Shown one piece after another: positions 1 through 8,875 of a stretch of 64,000 nucleotides of DNA. Location of the stretch: contig NZ_JAACFT010000009.1 of assembly GCF_029051685.1 (NCBI RefSeq), positions 62,001 to 126,000 on the forward strand, written 5' to 3'. A model generated the notes under the pieces. The model searched no databases. It was given only the letters and a program-made list of their open reading frames with translations, and had not been told where the DNA came from. Each line of letters opens with the position of its first letter. Position 1 is the first letter of the stretch. The position numbers were made by a program, and so were the translations under genes. Source of the stretch: Bradyrhizobium sp. CSA207 (lineage in GTDB: Bacteria > Pseudomonadota > Alphaproteobacteria > Rhizobiales > Xanthobacteraceae).

Positions 1-651
1 GTTGTACATCGCAGCGCCGTCGGGGCGCTGAGGGAAGTTCATGAGGATGACGACGCCATCGTCGCGGACCAGCCGCGCATAGGAACGGCTCGAGGCGTCG
101 CCGTCCATGCGTCGGCGCGCCGCGTCGATGTAGCCGGATGCATCGAGGAATTCCCGCAGCGCCTTCAGCCGCGCGACCTGCGCGGCTCTCTTGCCGTAAC
201 CGGTGATTTCGGCGGCGCGCGCGGTCGAACCCAGCGCCGGCCGATGCGTCAGCGCGATGTCGATGCGGTCCTCCGGCATTGCCGACGGCGCACGCTCAGG
301 CCATTCGATCAGGATGAGCGTGGCTTCCGGCAGCGGCGACAGCCCGATCTCCTCGAGCTCGCTCTCGTCCTCGACGCGGTAGAGATCGGCATGCTGTACC
401 GGAAAGGGCGGCAGCTCATAGCCCTGCACCAGCGTAAATGTCGGGCTCGGCACCTCCAACGTCTCGTCGCCGGCGAGATAGCGGATCATGGCGCGCGCGG
501 CCGCGGTCTTGCCGGCGCCGAGATCACCGGTGAGCGTGATGACGTCGCCGGGCCCGACCAGCAGCGCCAGATCGGCCATCAGCTCTGCTGTGGCCGTCTC
601 GTTGACGAGCGCCACGGAGAAGGTCGTTGACGTGTTCTTGGGCGCGGTCAT
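1..651 (-). CDS. tsaE: TsaE ATPase fused to a phosphotransferase-like domain (partial, C-terminus outside window)
   Basis: TsaE is the P-loop ATPase that supports N6-threonylcarbamoyladenosine (t6A37) formation on tRNA together with TsaB and TsaD. I read the minus strand directly from an ATG at 651. A Walker A motif GDLGAGKT lies near residues 42-49, followed by the family landmarks SPTFTLVQ, HADLYR and IEWPER. After about residue 150 the chain goes on beyond a normal TsaE (about 150-160 residues) into a segment reading RRMDGDASSRSYARL, which resembles the start of an aminoglycoside/choline kinase-type phosphotransferase. The gene runs off the left edge. Its ATG overlaps the stop of the upstream kinase gene by 4 bases (ATGA), suggesting translational coupling. 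Confidence 0.88.
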   Translation of the reverse strand, partial: MTAPKNTSTTFSVALVNETATAELMADLALLVGPGDVITLTGDLGAGKTAAARAMIRYLAGDETLEVPSPTFTLVQGYELPPFPVQHADLYRVEDESELEEIGLSPLPEATLILIEWPERAPSAMPEDRIDIALTHRPALGSTARAAEITGYGKRAAQVARLKALREFLDASGYIDAARRRMDGDASSRSYARLVRDDGVVILMNFPQRPDGAAMYN

Positions 652-3152
652 TCGGCGGCGTCGCGATGCGCCGCCTGGTCGGTCGGGAAGTCGCAGATCA
701 CGACCGTGCCCTTGCCCGCGCTCGAATCCACCCGCACCTTGCCGCCATGCAGCTCGACAAAGGAGCGCACCAGCGACAGCCCGAGCCCGGCGCCGCGGTG
801 ACGCGAGCCCTGCGAGCGGCTTTCGAACCAGTTGAACACCTTGTCCTTCATGTCGGCCGGTATTCCAGGCCCAGAATCTGTCACGGTGAAGACCACATTG
901 CGGTCGGTTCGGCGCGCGCTGATGCCGACCGAGGAATCCTGCGGCGAGAACCCGACGGCGTTGGCCAGCAGGTTATAGAGCACCTGCACCACGCGCTTCT
1001 CGTCGCCGATGAAGCTGCCGACGTCCGGCGCGATCTCGACCTTGAGGCGGATGCGGTCGGTCGCGAGCCGGTCCTGGATGCCCTCGGCGGCGAGCTCGAT
1101 GGCTTTGACGACATCGACCGGGCCGAGCTCCAGCTTCATTGCGCCGGCATCGATGGTGGCGAGATCGAGGATGTTGTTGGTGAGCGCGAGCAGCGCGTTG
1201 GTCGATTTGGTGACGTAGTCGAGATATTCGGCCTGCTTCGGCGTTAGCGGCCCGGTGGAGGGATCGCTAAGGAAATGCGCGAAGCCGATGATGGTGGTCA
1301 GCGGCGAGCGCAGCTCGTAGGAGACATGGTGGACGAAATCCACCTTCATCTGGTCGGCGGCTTCCAGCGCTTCGTTGCGCTCGCGCAGCGCGCGCTCGAC
1401 ATTCTCAGTGTCGGTGATGTCCTGGAACGTCAGCATGGTGGCGCCGTCGGGCAGCGGCCGGATCATGCCGTCGAGCACGCTGCCGTCCTTGCGCTCCAGC
1501 TTCAGCGGGACGTCGGCACGGTTCTCGATCGAGGTGAGGGCCTCGCGGATCTGCCGCCAGACAACTGGATCATCGAACAGCTGATGGCACCAGCCTTCGA
1601 CGGTCTGGATATGCGGCTCGTCGCGCATGGCGTCGCTCGACAGCTTCCACATCCGGACGAAGGCCGGATTGAACAACTGCGCCTTGCCGTTGCTGCCGAA
1701 CACGGCGACGCCCTCGGCGAGGCTGTCCAGCGTCTCGCGCTGGACCCGGATCAGGCCGTCGAAGCGGCGGGCGAGGTCGAGGCTCTCGGTGACGTCGTCG
1801 AACAGATAGGTGACGCCGCCTTCCGGGTTCGGCGTGGTGACGACGGAGAGCGCGCGGCCATCGGGCAGGAACCAGGTGTCCTTGGCGGTCTCGACCGCGC
1901 GATAGGCCTCGTGCAGCTTGGCTTTCCAGGCGCGGAAGTCCGGCTGCTCCGGCAGTTTGCGCGCGGCGCGGAGCTGGTCGAGCACGCTGGAATCGTCGGG
2001 ACTGGTGTCGAGGAAGCTGCGGTCGAGGTCCCACAGCCGCCGATAGGAATCGTTGTAGAAGGCGAGCCGTCGCTGGCCGTCGAACAGGGCGACCCCCGAG
2101 GAGAGCTGGTCGAGCGTGCGGCGATGCGCTTCGGCCATTCGCACCAGGGCCGAGCTCAGCGCATCGGCCTCGCTGGCATCGATGGCGACGCCGACGCTGC
2201 CGCTGCCGACATTGACGGCGCGCACGTCATAGATGCGCCGCTCGCCGCCGATCACGATCGGCAGCCGCGAGGTGAAGTTGGCGGCCTCCTTCAGGCCGCG
2301 CTCCATGGCGGTACGATCGTCGCTGTCGAGCAGCTCGAGCTTGCGCTCCTGGGCATCGCTGACGCTGGTCGCCTCGGTCGCACGCACATAGGCCGGATTG
2401 GCGTAGGTCAGAGCGCCGTTCTCGCCCTTGGCCCAGATCGGCCATGGCGCCGTCGCGGCAAAGCCGCGCAGCATCTCGGTCTCGTCGGACAGCGCCTTGT
2501 GGCGCAGATTGGTCTCGGCCAGTTCACGGCGCAGACCCGAGAGTTCGCGAATCCGGACGATGGCCTGACCGCCGATGGCGCGGCCGATGGCTTCCAGCGT
2601 GCGGCCGTTGGCGGTGGTCAGCGTCAGCTGGAACCCGTCGCCGCGGTCACGCAGCGCTTCGACCGCGTGGTCGATCCGGAGCGCCGGTTCCGGCGGCAGC
2701 CAGGTTCCGAACGCAAGCACGCGCTGCGGCGACGAGTCGCGCGGCAGCACCATCGAGAGGTCACCGGAAATCTGCGCGCGGTTGTCGCCGGCCGGCCACG
2801 AGATCAGGATCTGCGGCTCGGCGAACAGCAGCGCGCCGAAGCGGTCGGTCTGAAGCTGCAGCTCCCTGATCCGCGCACGCAGCCCCGCCTCGTTCTTCGC
2901 CGTGCGCACGCGCGTGCGCATCAGCAGGATCGCGGCCATGACCGAGAAGCCGAGCAGAGCCAGCGCCGTCGCCAGCACCGCGAGTTCCTGCCGGTTGAAG
3001 TCCAGCAATGTGGAGAGGGTGTCGACGAGGTCGGCGGCCTGCGCCGGGCCAGCCGGCAACAGCGCCGCCAGAGCGCTTCCAACAAGACCGTCGCGCACCA
3101 ACGATGTGCAAGACAGCAGCGTCCGACGCATCGACACGATCACGCCTGACAT
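648..3152 (-). CDS. divL: DivL-like PAS sensor kinase with tyrosine in place of the phospho-accepting histidine
   Basis: The protein is about 834 residues. It has an N-terminal hydrophobic start, a membrane helix near residues 58-78, several PAS-like regions (about 230-590), an H-box at about 604-620 and a HATPase domain (N-box NLLANAVGFSP, G1 DSGPGI, G2 GAGLGLSL). The H-box reads HHVSYELRSPL where ordinary kinases have SHELRTPL. Codon 1319-1317 is TAC, so the acceptor position is Tyr612. This substitution is the hallmark of DivL, which in Caulobacter works with DivK and CckA to control CtrA. I chose the ATG at 3152; a TTG at 3209 would extend the frame, but SGVIVSMRRTLL looks like the natural N-terminus. 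Its stop overlaps the tsaE start. The assignment rests on the motif and domain order only. Confidence 0.85.
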   Translation of the reverse strand: MSGVIVSMRRTLLSCTSLVRDGLVGSALAALLPAGPAQAADLVDTLSTLLDFNRQELAVLATALALLGFSVMAAILLMRTRVRTAKNEAGLRARIRELQLQTDRFGALLFAEPQILISWPAGDNRAQISGDLSMVLPRDSSPQRVLAFGTWLPPEPALRIDHAVEALRDRGDGFQLTLTTANGRTLEAIGRAIGGQAIVRIRELSGLRRELAETNLRHKALSDETEMLRGFAATAPWPIWAKGENGALTYANPAYVRATEATSVSDAQERKLELLDSDDRTAMERGLKEAANFTSRLPIVIGGERRIYDVRAVNVGSGSVGVAIDASEADALSSALVRMAEAHRRTLDQLSSGVALFDGQRRLAFYNDSYRRLWDLDRSFLDTSPDDSSVLDQLRAARKLPEQPDFRAWKAKLHEAYRAVETAKDTWFLPDGRALSVVTTPNPEGGVTYLFDDVTESLDLARRFDGLIRVQRETLDSLAEGVAVFGSNGKAQLFNPAFVRMWKLSSDAMRDEPHIQTVEGWCHQLFDDPVVWRQIREALTSIENRADVPLKLERKDGSVLDGMIRPLPDGATMLTFQDITDTENVERALRERNEALEAADQMKVDFVHHVSYELRSPLTTIIGFAHFLSDPSTGPLTPKQAEYLDYVTKSTNALLALTNNILDLATIDAGAMKLELGPVDVVKAIELAAEGIQDRLATDRIRLKVEIAPDVGSFIGDEKRVVQVLYNLLANAVGFSPQDSSVGISARRTDRNVVFTVTDSGPGIPADMKDKVFNWFESRSQGSRHRGAGLGLSLVRSFVELHGGKVRVDSSAGKGTVVICDFPTDQAAHRDAAE

Positions 3153-3341
3153 AGTTGCCCCAAGATCGCACGGATTTGCGCGCGGCGACCCCCGTCGCGC
3201 GCGAATCAAACGACAATATCCTCATCGTGACTCGACCGGTAAGAGTCCAGATCGTGAACGCAAAGCCGGTCCCACAAAAATGCCGGCCGCGTTGTTCCAA
3301 CCCCGTCATTGTTCGGGTGATTCGGTTGGAATTGCTGTGTG

Positions 3342-3800
3342 TTAGCGGCCGGTCGAGCCGAAGCCGCCAGCACCGCGGTCGGTTGCCGACAATTCGACCA
3401 CAGGAACCAGCGCGGCCTGCACCACGGGCGCGATCACCATCTGCGCGATGCGCTCGCCGCGCTTGACCACGAAGGGCACCGCGCCGTGATTGATCAGGAT
3501 CACCTTGATCTCGCCGCGATAGTCCGCGTCGATCGTGCCCGGCGAGTTCAGCACGGTGACGCCGTGCTTGGCGGCGAGCCCCGAGCGCGGCCGCACCTGC
3601 GCCTCGTGCCCGGGCGGCAATGCAATCGCAAGGCCGGTCGGCACCAGCGCATACTGGCCCGGCGCGAGCGTCACAGATTCGCCGTCTGGAACCGCGGCCA
3701 TCAGGTCGAGGCCGGCGGCTTCAGTGGTCTGATAGGCCGGCAGCGGCAGGCCTTCGGCATGGGCCATGCGTTGCAGTTCGACCGTGACTTTCGTGCTCAA
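3342..3800 (-). CDS. dut: dUTP diphosphatase
   Basis: Dut hydrolyses dUTP to dUMP and diphosphate, keeping uracil out of DNA and feeding dTMP synthesis. The 152-residue length fits the trimeric family. The conserved motifs are present in order: [23 protein letters not shown] (with the catalytic Asp), RIAQMV and the C-terminal GGFGSTGR that closes over the substrate. The start is a TTG at 3800 with GGAG about 9 bases upstream. It overlaps the coaBC stop by 4 bases (TTGA), so the two are probably translationally coupled. The next in-frame ATG is 11 codons later and would cut into the first strand. Confidence 0.95.
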   Translation of the reverse strand: MSTKVTVELQRMAHAEGLPLPAYQTTEAAGLDLMAAVPDGESVTLAPGQYALVPTGLAIALPPGHEAQVRPRSGLAAKHGVTVLNSPGTIDADYRGEIKVILINHGAVPFVVKRGERIAQMVIAPVVQAALVPVVELSATDRGAGGFGSTGR

Positions 3801-5248
3801 GATGCGGGCTCCAGGGATTTGCCGGTCACGCTCTTGACGAGGCGCGCGACCAGTTCGGTGGCGACCTGTTCCTTGGTCATCGCCGGCCAGGAATCAACCG
3901 CGATCTCGCCGGTGCTCTCGCCATTCTTGCGGCTGATGAGATGAACGGTGTTGCGGTCCCCGCCCATCACGCCGGTTGCGGGTGAAACGTCGTTGGCGAC
4001 GATCCAGTCGCAGCCCTTACGGTCAAGCTTGGACTTGGCGTTGTCGATGAGATGCTCGGTTTCGGCGGCAAAGCCGATCACCAGCGGCGGGCGTTGGTCC
4101 GTCAGCTTCGAGATCGTGGCGAGGATGTCGGGGTTCTCGACGAGCTGAAGCGGCGGCATGCCGGCCGACGTCTTCTTCAGCTTCTGCTCGCCTTCACTGG
4201 CGACCCGCCAGTCGGCGACCGCGGCGGCGAAGATGGCGATGTCGACCGGGAGCGAAGCTTGAACCTGCTCCAGCATCTGCCGCGCCGATTCCACATGCTT
4301 CACCGTCACGCCCTGGGGATCGCTAAGATCGACCGGGCCGCTGACCAGGATCACCTCGGCGCCGGCGGCTTGCGCGGCCGCGGCAATGGCAAAGCCCTGC
4401 TTGCCGGACGAGCGATTGGCGATGTAGCGCACCGGATCGATCGGCTCGTGCGTCGGGCCTGCGGTGATCAGCACGCGCTTGCCGGCGAGCGGGCGCGGCA
4501 CCGGCGGCCGCAGCAGCCGCTCGGCGGCGGCCGCGATCTCCACCGCCTCGGACATGCGGCCGGTGCCGGCTTCTCCGGCTTCGGCCATCTCGCCGGAATT
4601 TGGGCCGATCAGCACCACGCCGTCGCGTTGAAGCAAGCTGACGTTGCGGCGCGTCGCGGCGTTATTCCACATCAGCGGATTCATCGCCGGGGCCAGCAGG
4701 ATTTTTCGATTGGTGGCGAGCAGGATCGCGCTGGCGAGATCGTCGGCATGGCCGCCGGCCATCTTCGCCATCAGGTCGGCGGTCGCGGGCGCCACCACGA
4801 TCAGGTCGCAGTCGCGCGCCAGCCGGATGTGGCCGGCGTCGAACTCGCTCTGGGGGTCGAACAGGTCGGTATAGACGCGCTCATGAGAGAGCGCGCTCGC
4901 CGCCAAAGACGTGACGAATTCTTGCGCCGCCTTGGTCAGGACGCAGCGGACCTCGATGCGGCGCTCCTTGAGCCGGCGGATCAGGTCGAGCGACTTATAG
5001 GCCGCGATCCCGCCGCCGATGATCAGGGTGACGCTGGCCTCGGGCAGGGCTCCGGTGCGCTGGGATGTGGGGGCGGGGGATGGCGCGGGACGGACCGCAA
5101 ACGGCGTCAGCGGCTCCTCACGGCCCTCGATCAGCTCCCGCAGGATGACCCGAACCTCTTCCTCGACCGACCTGCGGTTCTTGGCCGAACGCAGGCGCAG
5201 ATAGGTTTTGACGGTCTCGTCGAGCTTGCGGATGGTCAGGCTCGCCAT
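3797..5248 (-). CDS. coaBC: CoaBC (phosphopantothenoylcysteine decarboxylase/synthetase) with N-terminal ribbon-helix-helix domain
   Basis: CoaBC joins cysteine to 4'-phosphopantothenate (CoaB) and decarboxylates the product (CoaC) in coenzyme A synthesis. The protein is 483 residues, longer than the usual 400-430. The excess is at the N-terminus: residues 1-42 ([20 protein letters not shown] then [18 protein letters not shown]) look like a FitA/VapB-type RHH antitoxin DNA-binding fold. A proline-rich linker (about 50-64) follows, then the flavoprotein CoaC part (GGGIAAYKS, the active-site region [15 protein letters not shown]) and CoaB ([19 protein letters not shown]). The loop that carries the catalytic Cys in E. 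coli reads [12 protein letters not shown] here, with no Cys. The ATG at 5248 has GGAGGG 7 bases upstream, so the RHH part is inside the translated frame. Two palindromes lie just upstream. Confidence 0.93.
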   Translation of the reverse strand: MASLTIRKLDETVKTYLRLRSAKNRRSVEEEVRVILRELIEGREEPLTPFAVRPAPSPAPTSQRTGALPEASVTLIIGGGIAAYKSLDLIRRLKERRIEVRCVLTKAAQEFVTSLAASALSHERVYTDLFDPQSEFDAGHIRLARDCDLIVVAPATADLMAKMAGGHADDLASAILLATNRKILLAPAMNPLMWNNAATRRNVSLLQRDGVVLIGPNSGEMAEAGEAGTGRMSEAVEIAAAAERLLRPPVPRPLAGKRVLITAGPTHEPIDPVRYIANRSSGKQGFAIAAAAQAAGAEVILVSGPVDLSDPQGVTVKHVESARQMLEQVQASLPVDIAIFAAAVADWRVASEGEQKLKKTSAGMPPLQLVENPDILATISKLTDQRPPLVIGFAAETEHLIDNAKSKLDRKGCDWIVANDVSPATGVMGGDRNTVHLISRKNGESTGEIAVDSWPAMTKEQVATELVARLVKSVTGKSLEPAS

Positions 5249-5267
5249 GACGCCCTCCAGCACAGAA

Positions 5268-5308
5268 GTGACAGCGATGCTATCACTCCTGTGATTGCAG
5301 TGCAATCA
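5268..5308 (-). promoter_or_regulatory. Two adjacent palindromes upstream of RHH-CoaBC (candidate operator)
   Basis: Bases 5292-5308 form a perfect palindrome with 8-base arms TGATTGCA and TGCAATCA around one central base. Bases 5268-5286 form a second, imperfect one with arms GTGACAGC and GCTATCAC and a 3-base centre. They lie 20-60 bases upstream of the coaBC ATG; the distal one touches the ubiB stop codon. RHH antitoxins bind such inverted repeats next to their own genes, so autoregulation by the fused RHH domain is a reasonable inference. No binding data are available. Confidence 0.45.
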
Positions 5309-6880
5309 TAGATTCCGGACGGCGATCAGGATGCCGATGAAGGTCGCGGCGATGATCCAGAGCGCCACGGTGCGCCAGCGGTTCTTGCGGCCCTCGCTGC
5401 GCCCCATGGCCGCGATGCTCTCCGGCGACAGCCGCAGGCCCTCCCGCGTCATGGTCTCCAGTTGCTCGAGCACCACGACCGAACGCTGCGCGATGTCGGG
5501 AAGCCGCATCAGCACGCGCGCAAGGTCGCCGGTGCCGGAAATCGCACCCTGGACCCGGCCAAGCGGTCCGAGATTGCGCTCGATCCATTCGCGCACCACC
5601 GGGTCGGCGATCTTCCAGATATCGAGCTTGGGATCGAAGCCGCGCGCCACGCCCTCGACCACCACCATGGTCTTCTGCAGCAGGATCAGCTCGGGCCTTG
5701 TGGTCATGTCGAACAGGCCGGTGACCTCGAGCAGCAGCGTCAGCAGCCGCGCCATCGAGATCTCTTCGGCGGTGCGATTGTGGATCGGCTCGCCGATAGC
5801 GCGGATGGCTTGCGCGAAATTCTCGACCGAATGATGAGCGGGCACGTAGCCCGCCTCGAAATGCACTTCAGCGACGCGGCGATAGTCACGGGTGATGAAG
5901 CCGAGCAGGATTTCCGCAAGAAAGCGCCGCTCCTTCATGCCGAGCCGGCCCATGATGCCGAAATCGACCGCGACGAGCCGGCCCGTATCATCCAGGAACA
6001 GATTGCCCGGATGCATGTCGGCGTGGAAGAAGCCGTCGCGCAACGCGTGCCGCAGAAAGCTCTGGATGATCTTGCGGCCGAGATCGGGCAGGTCGACCTG
6101 CGCCTCTGCCAGACGCTTGTGATCGTTCAGCGCGATGCCGTCGATCCACTCCATCGTCAGCACGTTGTGCGTGGTGCGGTCCCAGTCGACGGTCGGTATG
6201 CGGAAGTCCGGATCGTCGCGGGTGTTCTCCGCCATCTCCGACAGCGCGGCGGCCTCGAGCCGCAGGTCCATCTCCATCGCGACCGAGCGCGACATGGTGT
6301 TGATGACCTCGATGAGGCGCAGGCGCCGCGCTTCCGCCGAGTAAGATTCGGCCTTGTGTGCGACGAAGAAGAAATCGGAGAGATCCCGCCGGAAGCGCGA
6401 GGCCACGTTGGGGCGCAGCACTTTCACCGCGACCGGCTTGCGCACGCCGTCGCGCCAGACTTCGGCGCGATGCACCTGCGCGATCGAGGCGGCCGCGACC
6501 GGCGGGCCGAGGCTCGCGAATGCGTCCGTCAGCGGACGCTCCAGCGAAGCCGCGATGGCGGCTTCCGCGTCGGCTTGCGGGAATGGCGGCAGGCGATCCT
6601 GAAGGCTTTCGAGGTCGCGCGCCATGATGACGCCGACCACGTCTGGACGTGTCGCCAGGAATTGCCCGAGCTTGAGATAGGCCGGACCCATCCGGGTCAG
6701 TGCGCGCGACAGCCGCGGTCCATGCTTGGGACCGCGCCGTTCGATCAGACGCGCAAGCTTCAGCGCGAGTTGCCCTGGCGGCGGCACCAGGCTCGGATCG
6801 ACGGAGCCGAACACGCCTTCGCGCGCGAATACGAACGCAGCGCGCATCAGGCGCGCAGTGTGGGTAATTGCAGAGATCAC
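5306..6880 (-). CDS. ubiB: UbiB-family atypical kinase/ATPase (ubiquinone biosynthesis)
   Basis: UbiB (ABC1/ADCK family) is needed for ubiquinone biosynthesis; the family has ATPase activity and is thought to help extract or present lipid intermediates. The 524-residue chain has the family KxGQ motif as [13 protein letters not shown] near residues 70-82, an Ala-rich nucleotide loop ([13 protein letters not shown]), the VAVKVLRP lysine, [10 protein letters not shown] and VDFGIMG as the Asn and DFG-like metal ligands, and a C-terminal membrane helix ([16 protein letters not shown]). The start is GTG at 6880, overlapping the ubiE stop by 4 bases (GTGA). The ubiE-ubiB-coaBC-dut order suggests one transcript, although the palindromes between ubiB and coaBC may split it. 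Confidence 0.95.
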   Translation of the reverse strand: MISAITHTARLMRAAFVFAREGVFGSVDPSLVPPPGQLALKLARLIERRGPKHGPRLSRALTRMGPAYLKLGQFLATRPDVVGVIMARDLESLQDRLPPFPQADAEAAIAASLERPLTDAFASLGPPVAAASIAQVHRAEVWRDGVRKPVAVKVLRPNVASRFRRDLSDFFFVAHKAESYSAEARRLRLIEVINTMSRSVAMEMDLRLEAAALSEMAENTRDDPDFRIPTVDWDRTTHNVLTMEWIDGIALNDHKRLAEAQVDLPDLGRKIIQSFLRHALRDGFFHADMHPGNLFLDDTGRLVAVDFGIMGRLGMKERRFLAEILLGFITRDYRRVAEVHFEAGYVPAHHSVENFAQAIRAIGEPIHNRTAEEISMARLLTLLLEVTGLFDMTTRPELILLQKTMVVVEGVARGFDPKLDIWKIADPVVREWIERNLGPLGRVQGAISGTGDLARVLMRLPDIAQRSVVVLEQLETMTREGLRLSPESIAAMGRSEGRKNRWRTVALWIIAATFIGILIAVRNL

Positions 6881-7638
6881 AAACGCCAGCCCGAATGCAG
6901 TGCAACGATGCCGCCGGTCAGTGTCTGCCAGCTCACGCGGGCGAAACCGGCATTGCGGATCATGTCGGCGAAGGCGTTGGGTTTTGGAAACTTGCGGATT
7001 GACTCGACGAGATACTGATAGGACTCGGCGTCGCCCGTCACCAAGCGGCCGAGCGGCGGGATCACCTTGAACGAGAACAGATCGTAGAGCTTATCGAGGC
7101 CGGGCATCTCGACGGTGGAGAACTCCAGGCACAGGAATCGGCTGCCGGGCTTCAGCACGCGATAGGCCTCGCGCAGCGCAAGGTCGATCTGCGGCACGTT
7201 GCGGATGCCGAAAGCGATCGTATATGCGTCGAAGCTGCGATCGGCGAAGGCGAGCGCTTCGGCATTGCCCTCGACGAAATCGACCTGGGTCTCGAGATGC
7301 TGCTTGGCGGCGCGCTCGCGGCCTACGGCCAGCATCCCGGAATTGATGTCGCAAACGGTGGCATGGAAGCCGGAGCCGGCCGCCTTGGCGGCCCGGAACG
7401 AGATGTCGCCGGTGCCGCCGGCGACATCGAGCAGCGCGAACGGCCGCTCGCTTCTGGGCGGATCGAGCGCGTTGATCATGATGTCCTTCCAGACCCGGTG
7501 CAGGCCACCGGACATCAGGTCGTTCATCATGTCATAGCGCGAAGCCACGCTGTGAAACACATCGTTCACCAGCGTCTGCTTGTCCCCCAAGGGAACGTCC
7601 CTGAAGCCAAAATGCGTGGTTTCGCCCGGCCGATCCAT
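6877..7638 (-). CDS. ubiE: Demethylmenaquinone/2-methoxy-6-polyprenyl-1,4-benzoquinol methyltransferase
   Basis: UbiE is the SAM-dependent C-methyltransferase of ubiquinone and menaquinone synthesis. The 253 residues include [19 protein letters not shown], the SAM-binding loop [12 protein letters not shown], the AFGIRNVP motif typical of UbiE, and CLEFSTVE. The C-terminal [14 protein letters not shown] followed by [18 protein letters not shown] is characteristic. It begins the minus-strand ubi-coa-dut run and is divergent from mutM with an 81-base spacer that probably holds both promoters; I could not pick a clear -35/-10 pair there. Confidence 0.96.
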   Translation of the reverse strand: MDRPGETTHFGFRDVPLGDKQTLVNDVFHSVASRYDMMNDLMSGGLHRVWKDIMINALDPPRSERPFALLDVAGGTGDISFRAAKAAGSGFHATVCDINSGMLAVGRERAAKQHLETQVDFVEGNAEALAFADRSFDAYTIAFGIRNVPQIDLALREAYRVLKPGSRFLCLEFSTVEMPGLDKLYDLFSFKVIPPLGRLVTGDAESYQYLVESIRKFPKPNAFADMIRNAGFARVSWQTLTGGIVALHSGWRL

Positions 7639-7719
7639 TACTCTACTCCACGAGGCGGACCATAGCGCGCCCGCCGCAATGGCGCTATCACACCGCCCTC
7701 ATAAGGTGAATGCCTGACC

Positions 7720-8601
7720 ATGCCTGAATTGCCCGAAGTCGAGACCGTCCGCCGCGGCCTTCAGCCCGTCATGGAGGGTGCAAAGATCCTCGTCGCGGAG
7801 GCCCGGCGGCCGGATCTGCGCTTTCCCTTTCAGCCGGACTTCGTAGCCCGGCTCCAGGGGCAGCTCGTCACCGGGCTCGGCCGCCGTGCAAAATATCTCA
7901 TGGCCGATCTCGCTTCAGGCGACGTGCTGTTGATGCATCTGGGCATGTCAGGCTCGTTCCGCGTCATCAAGCCGGACAACGATGCGGCGCCCGGCGAGTT
8001 TCACTATCCACGGGCCAAGGACTCCACGCACGACCACGTGCTGTTTCGGATGTCCTCGGGCGCCGACATCGTCTTCAACGATCCGCGCCGCTTCGGTTAC
8101 ATGAAAGTGATCGCGCGCAACGCGCTCGACGAGGAGCCGCTGCTGCGCGGGCTCGGTCCCGAGCCGCTCGGCAACGCGTTCGACGCTTGCATGCTGGCGG
8201 GGGCGTGCGCCGGAAAGACCACGAGCCTGAAAGCAGCGTTGCTCGACCAGCGTGTGGTGGCCGGGCTCGGCAACATCTATGTCTGCGAAGCCCTGCACCG
8301 CTCGCATCTGTCGCCGCGCCGGATCGCCGCGACGCTGTCGACCAAGAAGGGCGAGCCGACCGACCATGCGACGAGATTGGTTGGCGCGATTCACACCGTG
8401 CTGAACGACGCCATCAAAGCCGGCGGCTCCTCACTTCGCGACCATCGCCAGACCTCAGGCGAGCTCGGCTATTTCCAGCACGCGTTCAAGGTCTACGACC
8501 GCGAGGGCGAGATCTGCAAGACGCCGGGCTGTAACGGCACGATCAAGCGTTTCACCCAGAATGGGCGATCGACCTTCTGGTGTGCGAAATGTCAGAAGTG
8601 A
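7720..8601 (+). CDS. mutM: Formamidopyrimidine-DNA glycosylase
   Basis: MutM (Fpg) removes 8-oxoguanine and formamidopyrimidines and nicks the abasic site. The protein starts [14 protein letters not shown], giving the catalytic N-terminal proline (Pro2 becomes Pro1 after Met removal) and Glu. The 293 residues also show the HLGMSGSFR loop, the helix-two-turn-helix segment [14 protein letters not shown], and a C-terminal zinc finger with [10 protein letters not shown] and FWCAKCQK (four Cys). AAGGTGA precedes the ATG by about 10 bases. The gene is convergent with the ParA-like gene, and the repeat-filled spacer at 8602-8875 separates them. Confidence 0.97.
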   Translation: MPELPEVETVRRGLQPVMEGAKILVAEARRPDLRFPFQPDFVARLQGQLVTGLGRRAKYLMADLASGDVLLMHLGMSGSFRVIKPDNDAAPGEFHYPRAKDSTHDHVLFRMSSGADIVFNDPRRFGYMKVIARNALDEEPLLRGLGPEPLGNAFDACMLAGACAGKTTSLKAALLDQRVVAGLGNIYVCEALHRSHLSPRRIAATLSTKKGEPTDHATRLVGAIHTVLNDAIKAGGSSLRDHRQTSGELGYFQHAFKVYDREGEICKTPGCNGTIKRFTQNGRSTFWCAKCQK

Positions 8602-8659
8602 GAGCTGGCGAGCGGGCCGAGAAGCACTGAGCTTCGAAGGACGACAAGCTGACCACAAC

Positions 8660-8746
8660 CGTCATTGCGAGGAGCCCCTGCGACGAAGCAATCCAGGATC
8701 CCTCCGCGGAAAGATTCTGGATTGCTTCGCTGCGCTCGCAATGACG
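8660..8746. repeat. Family A intergenic palindrome (CGTCATTGCGAG type)
   Basis: The element begins CGTCATTGCGAG and ends CTCGCAATGACG, so the ends are inverted copies, with GAAGCAATCCAG and CTGGATTGCTTC as inner inverted arms. The same element occurs at 54197-54276 and 60358-60437. It sits between the convergent mutM and ParA genes. It has the character of a REP/BIME or small palindromic mobile element; no coding potential is evident. Confidence 0.85.
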
Positions 8747-8776
8747 AGATGGATGGAGCCTCCGAAAGGCGCGAAG

Positions 8777-8814
8777 CGAAGCAATCCGGCCGGGCTGGCG
8801 GCCGGATTGCTTCG
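8777..8814. terminator. Strong 15-base hairpin between convergent mutM and parA-like genes
   Basis: The arms CGAAGCAATCCGGCC and GGCCGGATTGCTTCG are perfectly complementary around an 8-base loop. The arms share the GAAGCAATCC core of repeat family A, so this may be a rearranged half-element. Its place between two converging genes fits transcript end formation, but no run of T follows directly on either side, so a terminator role is inference. Confidence 0.4.
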
Positions 8815-8875
8815 TCGTTTGGGCTCTTTGACCGGATGGTGAAGAGCCCGGCCGTCGTCTGAGCGATTGCCCCGC

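Noticed and set aside
8660..8814. CRISPR-like repeat cluster
   Set aside because: The repeats are palindromic, not evenly spaced direct repeats with unique spacers, and no cas genes are near.
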